From positions 62,001 through 126,000 of the forward strand of contig NZ_JAQEGR010000011.1 in NCBI RefSeq assembly GCF_027667425.1: DNA of 64,000 nt. The letters are read 5' to 3'. The translations under genes and the position numbers were made by a program. Under the pieces are notes generated by a model. The model saw only the letters and a list, made by a program, of their open reading frames with translations. It had not been told where the DNA came from and made no database searches. Origin of the DNA: Fusicatenibacter saccharivorans. GTDB taxonomy: Bacteria; Bacillota; Clostridia; Lachnospirales; Lachnospiraceae. Shown here piece after piece: positions 42,354-51,142 of the stretch (its first letter is position 1; the number at the start of each line of letters is the position of its first letter).

Positions 42354-43397
42354 ATGACATTTTATCAGGAGTTGCAGTTAAATCAGGCAGGTTCTAAAAA
42401 CCTGTTGAAAAAGAGTGAAACACTAAAAGAAAAATCATATCATATGTGGGTATATCTGGTGAAGATAGCTGCTACAATGGCATTTTGTTTTTGCTTTGTT
42501 AGTATTTTCAGTATCCTATTTGGAAATGAGAACAGCATTGTAGGTGTAGTAGTCTTATTATGTCTCATGGTGTTTAGAAATGCGGATCTGGGGATCCACA
42601 CCGGACAATCTACGATGCTTTTGGCTTTGTTCTTTGTAATTATGACTGTATGTCCGCATTTAGCAAATCAGTTTTCACCGGTATTGGGAATGCTGTTAAA
42701 TATTGCGGCACTGGCTGTGTTGATTCTGTTCGGATGCCATAATCCATTCATGTTTAATCAATCTACATTGGTTCTTGGGTATCTGCTGCTATATGGTTAT
42801 GATGTTACGGGAAAAAGCTATCAGATGCGATTAGTCGGAATGGCTTTAGGTGCAGCACTTACCTGCCTCGTATTTTATCGAAATCATAAAAACAGAACTT
42901 ATAAAAGAAATCTGAAAGATCTGATACAAGAATTTGATATCACTTCTTCCAGAACAAAATGGCAGATATGTCAGATTTTATGCGTACCGATTGTCCTTTG
43001 CATTGCAGAACTTTGTAATATGCCACGTGCAATGTGGGCTGGTATTGCGGCCATGTCCACGATTTTGCCGTTTATGGAAGATATGCACTACAGAGTCCGT
43101 AAAAGGATTGTCGGAAATATTGCAGGTGTTATATGTTTTACAGTATTATATTTTCTGCTTCCTTCGTCAATCTATGCATATATAGGAATTCTTGGTGGAA
43201 TCGGTGTAGGATTTTCAGCACAATATGGCTGGCAGGCAGTATTTAACACATTTGGTGCTTTAGCCATTGCTACAGAGACTTATGGACTACAAGGAGCGGT
43301 TAGTCTTAGAGTGATTCAAAATGTTTTTGGTGTTGTGTTTGCTTTAGCATTTTGTGTTATATTTTATTGGTTTATGTCTAAAAAAAAGGGAAAGTAA
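42354..43397 (+). CDS. FUSC-family membrane transporter
   Basis: 347 residues, about ten hydrophobic segments in two sets, with a middle basic loop. 'FRNADLGIHTGQSTMLLALFF' and the second-half 'AMWAGIAAMSTILPFMEDMHYRVRKRIVGNIAGV' resemble the FUSC/aromatic-acid-exporter fold. Follows the kinase by 31 nt with GAGGAGG, so likely in the same operon. Substrate unknown; the pairing with the two-component system suggests it may export a membrane-active compound. Confidence 0.75.
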   Translation: MTFYQELQLNQAGSKNLLKKSETLKEKSYHMWVYLVKIAATMAFCFCFVSIFSILFGNENSIVGVVVLLCLMVFRNADLGIHTGQSTMLLALFFVIMTVCPHLANQFSPVLGMLLNIAALAVLILFGCHNPFMFNQSTLVLGYLLLYGYDVTGKSYQMRLVGMALGAALTCLVFYRNHKNRTYKRNLKDLIQEFDITSSRTKWQICQILCVPIVLCIAELCNMPRAMWAGIAAMSTILPFMEDMHYRVRKRIVGNIAGVICFTVLYFLLPSSIYAYIGILGGIGVGFSAQYGWQAVFNTFGALAIATETYGLQGAVSLRVIQNVFGVVFALAFCVIFYWFMSKKKGK

Positions 43398-43408
43398 GGT
43401 GACCGTAC

Positions 43409-43588
43409 ATGCAGAGTGAAGTGAATCAGGAAGAAAATTTGAATAGAATTATTACGGTTCCTAATCTTCTTTCTTTTTTTCGGCTTTGTCTGATTCCGGT
43501 AATTATATGGAGTTATTGTGTAAAGAAAAATCCTCTGTTAGCTGGTGAAATCTTATTGCTGTCTGAGCTTCCCGATATGTTCTGGTAA
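43409..43588 (+). pseudogene. CDP-diacylglycerol-glycerol-3-phosphate phosphatidyltransferase, 5' fragment
   Basis: 59 codons. 'ITVPNLLSFFRLCLIPVIIW' is the PgsA start, reading on to LLAGEILLLSE. The sequence then jumps to unrelated DNA at about 43562, before the catalytic DGxxAR...GxxxD motif. The full gene would make the phosphatidylglycerol phosphate that feeds cardiolipin synthesis, which fits the cls genes next door. Confidence 0.8.
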
Positions 43589-43860
43589 AGACTTGGACCA
43601 TGGCAGAAGCTCTGTTAGAAAATCAGTTTTTTTATCCTCCACATGTTTAGGGATTTCTCTGAGCAGATGTCGAACTTTCCTATTATATAAGAAAATTCCG
43701 CATAGCCGCTGATGATAATGAGCTACATATCTTCCCGGATTTTTCTCAGCACCGAGCAGACTTCCAGTCCAAGTTCTTCCCCCAGGATCCTACCTTCCAT
43801 CCTTTCTTTTCTGTCATACCCTGCTGTAAGTATAGCATAGACTTTTGTTTCCGACATTAA
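43563..43860 (-). pseudogene. Fragments: IS66-like transposase end and receiver-like piece
   Basis: The reverse strand shows 'LLREIPKHVEDKKTDFLTEL' followed by LPWSKSLPEH near 43563-43690, like the C-terminal end of IS66 transposases, and 'LIIISGYAEFSY' near 43700, like a receiver-domain strand. Frames are broken and no start is present. It marks the ruined right edge of the element B DNA. Confidence 0.35.
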
Positions 43861-43932
43861 AAATTCCATCGACATCCGTTTCTGCACACGGTATAATAGG
43901 TATCATGTAAAGAAAAAGGAGGTTGTTTTCTT

Positions 43933-44112
43933 ATGTTATCCTGCACCTACGAAGTAGTCGCCATCGATGGTGATTACGCGCATTTACGCCGCAATGACAT
44001 CGAACCGGAGGACAATGAAACGAAACTGGTTGCCCGTGCGCTGCTGCCGCCGGAAATTATGGAGGGCAGTATTTTGAAATACGAGATGCTGCAGTATGAA
44101 ATCATTGGCTGA
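43933..44112 (+). CDS. Small conserved protein before the Crp/Fnr gene
   Basis: 59 residues, MLSCTYEVVAIDGDYAHLRR then 'NDIEPEDNETKLVARALLPPEIMEGSILKYEMLQYEIIG'. AAAGGAGG precedes the ATG. It looks like a short OB-like or beta-barrel protein and uses host-like codons. Its last 17 nt overlap the start of the Crp/Fnr gene, so the two are coupled. No function recognised. Confidence 0.7.
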   Translation: MLSCTYEVVAIDGDYAHLRRNDIEPEDNETKLVARALLPPEIMEGSILKYEMLQYEIIG

Positions 44113-44779
44113 TGCTGTTTTTCCGGCCGAGGTGTTTTCTCTCCCGCTCTTTCATGGCATCTCGGAAACCGGGCGGACGGCTCTTGTTTCGAGCGGGTGG
44201 CTGCGGACGTGTTCGTTTGAGAAAAACCAGACCATTTATCACATGGGTGACCGCGTGTCCGAACTGGGGATTGTGCTGTCCGGCAGCGTTTTCGTGGAGA
44301 ATACGGATCTCTGGGGCAACCGCAGTATCTTAAGCAAGATCACCCCCGGCCAGGTATTTGCCGAAACGTATGCCTTCTGTCGGGAGCCGATGATGGTGAA
44401 TGTCACGGCAGCCGAAGCCTCGACGGTTCTCTTTTTCAATCTTCGAAACCTCGACCAGACCGCCGATGGTGATGATGCATGGCTGTCCCAGCTTCGCAGT
44501 AATATGCTCCGCATCTCCATGCAGAAAAATCTTACCCTCTCCAACCGCATTTTCTGCACTACACCAAAGACGATCCGCGAGCGCGTGCTGGTCTACCTCG
44601 CCGCGCAGTCTGCCAAAACCAGCGCCGACACCTTTACGATCCCCTTCGACCGCCAGGGCCTCGCCGACTACCTGAACCTCGACCGGAGCGCCCTCTCCAA
44701 AGAACTCGGAAAAATGCAGAAAGAGGGAATCCTCGAATTTCATAAAAACAAATTTACGCTGCGTCATCCGTCTCTCTAG
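44096..44779 (+). CDS. Crp/Fnr family regulator (HcpR-like)
   Basis: 227 residues. Cyclic-nucleotide-type sensory barrel ('SFEKNQTIYHMGDRVSELGIVLSGSVFVENTD', 'ILSKITPGQVFAETYAFC'), long dimer helix, then helix-turn-helix 'FDRQGLADYLNLDRSALSKELGKMQKEGILE'. Three cysteines are present but not the Fnr [4Fe-4S] pattern. Its position beside hcp, with a perfect palindrome in the hcp promoter, suggests an HcpR-type nitrosative-stress regulator. Confidence 0.85.
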   Translation: MKSLADAVFPAEVFSLPLFHGISETGRTALVSSGWLRTCSFEKNQTIYHMGDRVSELGIVLSGSVFVENTDLWGNRSILSKITPGQVFAETYAFCREPMMVNVTAAEASTVLFFNLRNLDQTADGDDAWLSQLRSNMLRISMQKNLTLSNRIFCTTPKTIRERVLVYLAAQSAKTSADTFTIPFDRQGLADYLNLDRSALSKELGKMQKEGILEFHKNKFTLRHPSL

Positions 44780-44803
44780 GCGGTACCGCAGCGTAAATTT
44801 TTT
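44750..44803 (+). terminator. Terminator overlapping the end of the Crp/Fnr gene
   Basis: AAATTTACGCTGCG (44750-44763, inside the coding end) pairs with CGCAGCGTAAATTT (44788-44801), followed by TTTT. Confidence 0.8.
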
Positions 44804-44850
44804 ACCGTTTCATCGTTTCAAATGCTTATTTTTCATAAATGAATATACAC

Positions 44851-44887
44851 AAAAAGTATTTTTCCGTGGTTATAACCACATACTTTT
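44851..44887. promoter_or_regulatory. Palindromic operator upstream of hcp
   Basis: Perfect 14-bp palindrome GTGGTTATAACCAC (44866-44879) inside a wider AAAAGTAT...ATACTTTT symmetry (44851-44858 and 44880-44887). It lies about 120 nt before the hcp start and beside the Crp/Fnr gene, so it is the probable binding site of that regulator. Confidence 0.65.
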
Positions 44888-44995
44888 CCTGTTATATCCG
44901 ATATTCTGTACGTGTAAATTATGAAACTCCGCGCAGATCTGTTTTTCCCTCTGCGCTTAACCCCTCGGAAATACCCTACAGGAGGAACTATTTTT

Positions 44996-46630
44996 ATGGA
45001 ACAGAATATGTTTTGCTACCAGTGTCAGGAAACTGCCGGCTGCTCCGGCTGTACAAAATCCGGTGTCTGTGGAAAGCGCCCGGAGACAGCGGCGCTGCAG
45101 GATCTGCTGATCTGGACGACGAAAGGACTTTCCGCCGTGACGACACAGCTCCGCCACGAAGGAAAAACCGTCGATGCCAGCGTCAATCATCTCATCACCG
45201 AAAACCTGTTTACGACCATCACAAACGTGAACTTTGATGATGATACGATCCGCGCACGAATTGAGGCAACGCTTGAGACCAAAGCGCTTCTCGCTCAGCT
45301 TGCCGACTGCTCCGCTCTGCCGGAAGCCGCCCTCTGGAACGGCACAACCGATGAGTTTGCCGCAAAAGCAGTAACCGTCGGCGTACTTTCCACGGAAAAT
45401 GAGGACATCCGCTCTTTACGCGAGCTCATCACCTACGGTCTGAAAGGACTTGCCGCGTACACCAGCCATGCCAATGTTCTCTTAAAAGAAAACGAGGAAA
45501 TCGATGCCTTCCTGCAGCGTGCTCTCGCCGCAACGCTCGACGATTCCCTCTCCGCAGAGGAACTGACGGCTCTCGCACTCGAGACCGGCTCCTACGGCGT
45601 GCAGGGAATGGCACTGCTCGATGAGGCCAATACTTCCGCTTACGGCAATCCGGAGATCACCACCGTCGATCTCAGTGTCGGCACCCGCCCGGGTATTCTC
45701 GTCTCCGGCCATGATCTGCGCGACCTCGAGATGCTGCTCGAGCAGACCGTGAACACCGGCATCGATGTTTACACCCACTCCGAAATGCTGCCTGCACACT
45801 ACTATCCGGCGTTCAAAAAATATGAACATTTTAAGGGAAATTATGGTAACGCCTGGTGGAAACAGAAAGAAGAATTTGAAGCCTTCAACGGCCCGATTCT
45901 GATGACGACGAACTGTATCGTGCCGCCGAAGGACAGCTACAAAAACCGTATTTACACAACCGGAGCGGTTCGTTATCCGGGATGCCCGCACATCGACGGC
46001 GTCATCGGTGAGACAAAAGATTTCTCTCTGCTCATCGAACAGGCAAAGCACTGCGCACCGCCGACGGAACTCGAGCAGGGAACCATTGTCGGAGGCTTCG
46101 CCCATGCACAGGTACTCGCCCTGGCAGACCAGATCGTCGATGCCGTGAAATCCGGCGCGATCAAAAAATTCGTTGTCATGGCTGGATGTGACGGCCGTGC
46201 AAAGAGCCGCAGCTATTACTCTGATTTTGCACAGGCACTGCCGAAAGACACCGTGATTCTGACCGCCGGCTGTGCAAAATACAAATACAACAAGCTGAAC
46301 CTCGGCGACATCAACGGCATTCCGCGCGTCCTCGATGCCGGCCAGTGCAATGATTCCTACTCTCTTGCCGTGATTGCACTGAAATTAAAGGAGGTCTTCG
46401 ACCTCGACGATATCAACGATCTGCCGATCATCTACAATATTTCCTGGTACGAGCAGAAAGCTGTGATTGTTCTTCTGGCACTGCTGTCTCTCGGTGTCAA
46501 GAACATCCACCTCGGCCCGACACTCCCGGCATTTTTAAGCCCGAATGTTGCAGCTCTTCTCGTTGAAAACTTCGGCATCGCCGGAATCGATACCGTTGAA
46601 AACGATATGGAATTGTTTTTCGGGAAATAA
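44996..46630 (+). CDS. hcp: Hydroxylamine reductase (hybrid cluster protein)
   Basis: 544 residues from MEQNMFCYQCQETAG, chosen because ACAGGAGGAA precedes it. The N-terminal Cys set has C-x2-C-x8-C-x5-C spacing for the [4Fe-4S] cluster. Hybrid-cluster ligands are seen in 'GHDLRDLEMLLEQT', 'TNCIVPP', 'GAVRYPGCPHI', 'TAGCAKYKYNKL' and 'AGQCNDSYS'. Reduces hydroxylamine or nitric oxide in the cytoplasm under nitrosative stress. Host-type codon use. Confidence 0.95.
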   Translation: MEQNMFCYQCQETAGCSGCTKSGVCGKRPETAALQDLLIWTTKGLSAVTTQLRHEGKTVDASVNHLITENLFTTITNVNFDDDTIRARIEATLETKALLAQLADCSALPEAALWNGTTDEFAAKAVTVGVLSTENEDIRSLRELITYGLKGLAAYTSHANVLLKENEEIDAFLQRALAATLDDSLSAEELTALALETGSYGVQGMALLDEANTSAYGNPEITTVDLSVGTRPGILVSGHDLRDLEMLLEQTVNTGIDVYTHSEMLPAHYYPAFKKYEHFKGNYGNAWWKQKEEFEAFNGPILMTTNCIVPPKDSYKNRIYTTGAVRYPGCPHIDGVIGETKDFSLLIEQAKHCAPPTELEQGTIVGGFAHAQVLALADQIVDAVKSGAIKKFVVMAGCDGRAKSRSYYSDFAQALPKDTVILTAGCAKYKYNKLNLGDINGIPRVLDAGQCNDSYSLAVIALKLKEVFDLDDINDLPIIYNISWYEQKAVIVLLALLSLGVKNIHLGPTLPAFLSPNVAALLVENFGIAGIDTVENDMELFFGK

Positions 46631-46845
46631 AGAAAACCCCTTGCTTTCTTTCATTTTTCCACGTATACTGTATATGTTCAGACAAAAATATCTTTGAATT
46701 TGGGCATATCAGAAAACGGACCTCAGATTCCATTTCTATACACGCCCGACACCGATGAGTCATCTCATCTTAATCACACATTTTTAGAACGTGCCTGGGA
46801 ATTTTTTCAGACACGTTCTCATTCTATCACGGAGATTTATAAACT

Positions 46846-47175
46846 ATGAGCATCATGAAAAATATCAATAAAGCCAAGGTTATGGTCTTAAAAGATCAGG
46901 TTTCCTACCAGGAAGGCCAGATCGTCAGCAAAACACTGGTACAGAATGAATCCGTCAGCATCACCTTATTTGCCTTCGACAAAGGCGAAGAAATCAGCAC
47001 CCACGAGTCCGGCGGCGACGCCTTCGTCACCTGCCTCGACGGAACCGGTGAAATCACCATCGACGGCGTAAAATACGAACTCCACGAAGGCGAATCCATC
47101 GTCATGCCGGCAAAACATCCGCATGCAGTGTATGGCAAAGAGCAGTATAAGATGCTTCTGGTAGTGGTATTCTAA
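46846..47175 (+). CDS. Cupin-domain protein
   Basis: 109 residues. Single cupin with 'FDKGEEISTHESGGDAFVTCLDGTGEITIDG' (motif 1, His and Glu-like ligands) and 'LHEGESIVMPAKHPHAVYG' (motif 2). Small metal-binding beta-barrel, likely an enzyme or sensor of unknown substrate. The leader holds a 12-bp hairpin (AGAACGTG...CACGTTCT at 46786-46819) without a T-run. Confidence 0.85.
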   Translation: MSIMKNINKAKVMVLKDQVSYQEGQIVSKTLVQNESVSITLFAFDKGEEISTHESGGDAFVTCLDGTGEITIDGVKYELHEGESIVMPAKHPHAVYGKEQYKMLLVVVF

Positions 47176-47216
47176 CGTATCCTTTTTGAACCAATTATTG
47201 ATATGCCTGGCAAAAT

Positions 47217-47265
47217 AAGGCAGCATGCCTCAGGATTTCCTGTGATATGCTGCCTTGCCTTTTTA
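47217..47265 (+). terminator. Terminator after the cupin gene
   Basis: AAGGCAGCAT (47217-47226) and ATGCTGCCTT (47247-47256) followed by GCCTTTTTA. Confidence 0.85.
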
Positions 47266-47270
47266 TTCAT

Positions 47271-47402
47271 TTACGCCTTTTCTATCAGGCATTCATGCTT
47301 TTTCGTCTTTTTATCATAATTAATTCCAACCAGTAGAATATCTCCAATATACGGTTCCAATGATGCAATGTACTTTTTCTCTTTGATCTGATCCGTCTCC
47401 AC
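47271..47402 (-). pseudogene. C-terminal tail of a PD-(D/E)XK/AAA-ATPase-like protein
   Basis: The reverse strand ends 'EPYIGDILLVGINYDKKTKK' and HECLIEKA before a stop at 47271, the usual ending of the Lachnospiraceae 'AAA-ATPase-like plus nuclease' family. Upstream of about 47402 the similarity stops and the opposite strand becomes another fragment. Confidence 0.55.
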
Positions 47403-47408
47403 CCACAG

Positions 47409-47672
47409 ATGGGCTATGAGCTCCTCAGCAAATGGGATTCCACAAGACCATACGCCGAGGCGGCGCTCTACCACCATCTCTGGTACGACGAAAAAGGCGG
47501 CTATCCGCGCGAGTATACCCATAAAGGCAACGACAACGCCATTCTCTACCAGATCCTCACCTGCGCCGATTGTCTCGGTGCGGCAACCGATTCCGTCGGG
47601 CGGCTGATCACCGCGGAACGCGAACAGTTATACCGCGAAGTCTTCGGTAAAAACGTGGAGCTGGTTCTATAA
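47409..47672 (+). pseudogene. HD-GYP domain fragment (c-di-GMP phosphodiesterase type)
   Basis: 87 codons: 'ALYHHLWYDEKGGYPREYTH' then 'NDNAILYQILTCADCLGAATDSVGR' follow the HD-GYP pattern (HHxxxDGxGYP-like, here HHLWYDEKGGYP, then the ADxxDA-like ILTCADCLGAATD). The first half with the HD pair is missing. HD-GYP proteins degrade cyclic di-GMP. Confidence 0.65.
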
Positions 47673-48101
47673 CTTTGGTTTCTGTTTATGACATTAATTC
47701 GTATATCCGTATATTGTAGTTCTTTTCAAGGTTCTGTCCGTCTCGCGTGGACACATTGTAGAATGCACAAATTTCATTCAGCTCATATGTTCATTTTGTT
47801 AATTTATTAATGAACGTGTTTTTTCAATTTTATGTTTTATGTTAATTTATGTTCATTTATCGTTCATCATTTTGTGAACTCCAAGTTGACATCATTAAAA
47901 GAAAATAGTTTACATTTTGGAAAAAATATACTAAAATAACAGAAACGGTCAAATCTCCGCCAAAAAACGGCGGAGATTTTTCTGGAAAGAAGGGCGAAAA
48001 ACGTGTTGGAAAGACGATCGAAAAATTTCGAAGGAAATGCGTAGAAAATCCGCCCGAAAAGGTGAAAAGCCAAGCATAAATCACAGGGAGGAACTCATAC
48101 T
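47673..48101. other. Intergenic region with AT-rich repeats and a hairpin
   Basis: No gene. Contains several GTTCATT/AATGAAC words (47790-47880), promoter-like TTTACA...TACTAAAAT (about 47910-47935) and the hairpin listed separately, leading to the YitT-like gene. Confidence 0.5.
47951..47982 (+). terminator. Hairpin with T-run in the leader of the YitT-like gene
   Basis: AAATCTCCGCC (47951-47961) and GGCGGAGATTT (47969-47979) followed by TTTC. It is 120 nt before the start codon and downstream of the likely promoter, so it may act as an attenuator. Confidence 0.7.
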
Positions 48102-48755
48102 ATGAAAGAAATCATCCAGGGCTTCTACCAGAAGAAACATTTCTGGACCCGCCTGATTCTGGTCATCGCTGCCGTCATCCTGATGGGCTTTGCGCTCTCA
48201 TGGCTGCTTCTCGTCGATCTCGGCACCGATCCGTGTACCTTGTTAAACCAGACCATCTCCACCCGCCTCGGCATCAGCATCGGAAACTGGCAGGCGCTCT
48301 TCAATACCGTCCTGCTCATCTTCGTTATCATTTTCGGCGGCAGAAACTTAGGCTTCGGAACCCTCGCAAACATGTTTCTCGTGGGATATTCCATCGACTT
48401 TTTCTCCTGGATCTGGGCGAAAGTCCTTCCGGCAGACCTCTTCACCTCGATGGGTGTGCGAATCGCCGTGCTGATCCCGGCGCTGATCCTGTTTATCCTT
48501 GCCGCATCCTTCTATATGGATGTTGATATGGGAACTGCACCGTACGACGCAGTATCCTTCATTATCTCCACCCACCTGCCGAACGTTTCGTTCCGTGTGA
48601 TCCGCATCGTCTACGACTTCGTTGTCACCGCGATCGCCGTTCTGCTCGGCGGAAAACTCGGCATTGTCACCGTGCTGATGGTTATTACCCTCGGTCCGGT
48701 CATTGAATGGCTGGGAAATATCATGAAACAGCATCTGAATATTTTTGATGACTGA
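48102..48755 (+). CDS. YczE/YitT-family membrane protein (DUF6198-like)
   Basis: 217 residues, five hydrophobic segments. 'LIAAVILMGFALSWLLLVDLGTDPCTLLNQTIS' and 'MDVDMGTAPYDAVSFIIS' are the twin G-T-x-P motifs of this family ('GTDPCT', 'GTAPYD'). Probable transporter of unknown substrate. GGGAGG upstream; its stop is followed by a strong terminator ahead of punA. Confidence 0.8.
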   Translation: MKEIIQGFYQKKHFWTRLILVIAAVILMGFALSWLLLVDLGTDPCTLLNQTISTRLGISIGNWQALFNTVLLIFVIIFGGRNLGFGTLANMFLVGYSIDFFSWIWAKVLPADLFTSMGVRIAVLIPALILFILAASFYMDVDMGTAPYDAVSFIISTHLPNVSFRVIRIVYDFVVTAIAVLLGGKLGIVTVLMVITLGPVIEWLGNIMKQHLNIFDD

Positions 48756-48814
48756 AATCATTGCTTTTCCGCGCTTTCTATACTACAATAGAACTACCAG
48801 ATGATCTTTTTTCT

Positions 48815-48866
48815 AAAAGAAAAGCCTGCCTCCGGGACTCACATCTCTGTGGCAGGCTTTTCTTCC
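48815..48866 (+). terminator. Terminator between the YitT-like gene and punA
   Basis: AAAAGAAAAGCCTGCC (48815-48830) pairs with GGCAGGCTTTTCTT (48851-48864). A promoter-like TTGCTT...TACAAT (48760-48787) precedes it, so it could also attenuate the punA transcript. Confidence 0.85.
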
Positions 48867-48929
48867 CTAAAAATAGCCGAAAAAAGACTCAAAAAGCAGA
48901 AAATCATTTATATTAAGGAGGTTTTTCCT

Positions 48930-49775
48930 ATGAGCAACACCCCAAACCCTGTTTACGAAAAACTGATGAAATGCTACGAGAGCTTCCGCTCCCAGATCGA
49001 TTTCCAGCCGGAAGTCGCACTGATTCTCGGTTCCGGCCTCGGTGATTTTGCGAATGATATCCGCGTTACCGCAACCCTCGATTACCACGATATCGAAGGC
49101 TTCCCGGTTTCCACTGTTCCGGGCCACGCGGGCCGTTTTATCTTCGGCTACGTCGGCGATGTGCCGGTTGTCTGCATGCAGGGCCGCGTTCATTATTATG
49201 AAGGCTATCCGATGACCGACGTCGTTCTCCCGACCCGCCTCATGAAGCTGATGGGCGCAAAAGCACTGTTCTTAACCAACGCCGCCGGCGGCATCAAACA
49301 GGGCACAAAACCAGGCTCTCTGATGCTGTTAAACGGCCAGATCGCCTGCTTCGTTCCATCTCCGCTTATCGGGCCGAACATCGACGAGCTCGGCACCCGT
49401 TTCCCGGATATGAGCCAGATCTACGACCTTGAATTCCAGAAAATCGCACGGAAAGCCGCAGCCTGCCTTGATATCGACCTGATGGAAGGCGTTTATCTGC
49501 AGCTCACCGGCCCGCAGTACGAGTCCCCGCAGGAAATCGCCATGTGCCGCACCCTCGGCGCAGACGCGGTCGGCATGAGCACCGCCTGCGAAGCCATCGC
49601 TGCACGCCATATGGGCATGCGCGTCATCGGTATTTCCTGCATTACCAATCTTGCCGCCGGCATCTCCCCGCAGCCTCTGTGCCATGCGGAAGTTCAGGAG
49701 GCAGCTGACATGGTTGCACCGCAGTTCAAAAAACTCGTTGCCGCAACGATTCAGGGCATCGCAAAGACACTGTAA
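48930..49775 (+). CDS. punA: Purine-nucleoside phosphorylase
   Basis: 281 residues from MSNTPNPVYEKLMKCYESF; AAGGAGG upstream. Matches the trimeric PNP family in length and motifs: 'LILGSGLGDFA', 'STVPGHAGRFIFG', 'MQGRVHYYEGY', 'LFLTNAAGGI', 'QLTGPQYESPQEIAMCRTLGADAVGMST' and 'GISCITNLAAG'. Splits purine nucleosides with phosphate in the cytoplasm. First gene of a nucleoside-use cluster running to udk. Confidence 0.95.
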   Translation: MSNTPNPVYEKLMKCYESFRSQIDFQPEVALILGSGLGDFANDIRVTATLDYHDIEGFPVSTVPGHAGRFIFGYVGDVPVVCMQGRVHYYEGYPMTDVVLPTRLMKLMGAKALFLTNAAGGIKQGTKPGSLMLLNGQIACFVPSPLIGPNIDELGTRFPDMSQIYDLEFQKIARKAAACLDIDLMEGVYLQLTGPQYESPQEIAMCRTLGADAVGMSTACEAIAARHMGMRVIGISCITNLAAGISPQPLCHAEVQEAADMVAPQFKKLVAATIQGIAKTL

Positions 49776-49805
49776 ACAGCACGTAAAATAAAGGAGAGAT
49801 CTTTT

Positions 49806-51116
49806 TTGAATACACGTTTTTACAACGCCAAAATTCTCGTACTCGACGCTGAAAACCATTTTTCCATCGCCGAAGACGAACTTCATGTCACCGGCGACAC
49901 CATCACCTATATCGGACCTGGTAGAAAAGCAGATCCAGATGCCGCAGAGACCCCTGTCTTCGACCGCGAAATTGACGCCCGCGGCAATCTTCTGATCCCG
50001 GGCTTTAAAAACGCACACACGCACACCCCGATGACCTTCCTCCGCTCCTACGCGGACGATCTCCCGCTCCACGAATGGCTCGAGCGCCAGGTCTTCCCGA
50101 ACGAGGCAAAGCTCGCCGGGGACGACGTTTACTGGCTCAATATCCTCGGCATCATGGAATATCTGACGAGCGGCATCACCTCCAATTTCGACATGTACAT
50201 CCAGCAGAAAAACAGCATCGCTGCCACGGTCGACACCGGATTCCGCACCGTTCTTACCAGCGGTCTCAACAACTTCGTCGACAGCCCGGAAATTCTCGAA
50301 GAGATGTATAACTATGTCAACAAACTCTCCGACCGCACCTCGTATCTGCTCGGTTTCCACGCCGAATATACGACCGGCGGCCCGCTTCTTGAATCCGTTG
50401 CCAAACTCGCCGAAAAATACCATTCCCCTGTCTGGACACACAACGCCGAAACAAAAAGCGAAGTCGAGGGCTGTAAAGAGCGCTGGGGACTCACCCCGAC
50501 ACAGCTGATGGAACGCTTAGGCATGTTCCAGTACGGAGGCGGCGGCTACCACTGCATCTGGATGGAGGACCGCGATTTTGAGATCTTCCGTGACCGGAAA
50601 CTGACGGCCGTTACCAATCCCTCCTCAAACCTGAAGCTCGCCTCCGGCATCTGCCCGCTGAAGCGTTTTTACGATAACGGCATCAACCTCGCCATCGGCA
50701 CTGACGGGCCGGCCAGTAACAACTGCCTCGATATGTTCCGCGAAATGTTCCTGACCACCGGCCTTTCCAAAGTCCGCGAGATGGATGCCGCAGGAATCCC
50801 GGCCGACGCCATTCTCTACATGGCAACCGCAGGCGGCGCGCACGCCATGCAGCTTACTGACTGCGACCGTCTCGCTGCCGGCAAAAAGGCCGATCTCGTC
50901 ATGATTGACCTCCATCAGCCGAACATGCAGCCGGAGAATAATCTGATCAAAAACCTCGTTTACAGCGGCAGCAAACAGAACGTAAAGCTTACCATGGTAA
51001 ACGGTCAAATCCTCTACGAAAACGGCGAATTCCATATCGGCTTTGACCCGGAAGAAATTTATGCAAGATCCAACGCCATTATCCGAAGAATTTCCGGCTC
51101 GCATGCAGATAATTAG
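49806..51116 (+). CDS. Amidohydrolase, adenosine / S-adenosylhomocysteine deaminase-like
   Basis: 436 residues from a TTG with AAAGGAGAG upstream. ATZ/TRZ family: metal-binding 'NAHTHTPM', 'VWTHNAETKSE', 'YHCIWMEDRDFE', and the Asp in 'LAIGTDGPASNNCLDMF', plus 'LAAGKKADLVMID' at the end. Deaminates purine nucleosides or derivatives such as adenosine and S-adenosylhomocysteine. It lies between PNP and the nucleoside transporter, supporting a purine-salvage role. Confidence 0.85.
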   Translation: MNTRFYNAKILVLDAENHFSIAEDELHVTGDTITYIGPGRKADPDAAETPVFDREIDARGNLLIPGFKNAHTHTPMTFLRSYADDLPLHEWLERQVFPNEAKLAGDDVYWLNILGIMEYLTSGITSNFDMYIQQKNSIAATVDTGFRTVLTSGLNNFVDSPEILEEMYNYVNKLSDRTSYLLGFHAEYTTGGPLLESVAKLAEKYHSPVWTHNAETKSEVEGCKERWGLTPTQLMERLGMFQYGGGGYHCIWMEDRDFEIFRDRKLTAVTNPSSNLKLASGICPLKRFYDNGINLAIGTDGPASNNCLDMFREMFLTTGLSKVREMDAAGIPADAILYMATAGGAHAMQLTDCDRLAAGKKADLVMIDLHQPNMQPENNLIKNLVYSGSKQNVKLTMVNGQILYENGEFHIGFDPEEIYARSNAIIRRISGSHADN

Positions 51117-51142
51117 TGGATTTCACGCAGTTTTTCCTTTGC

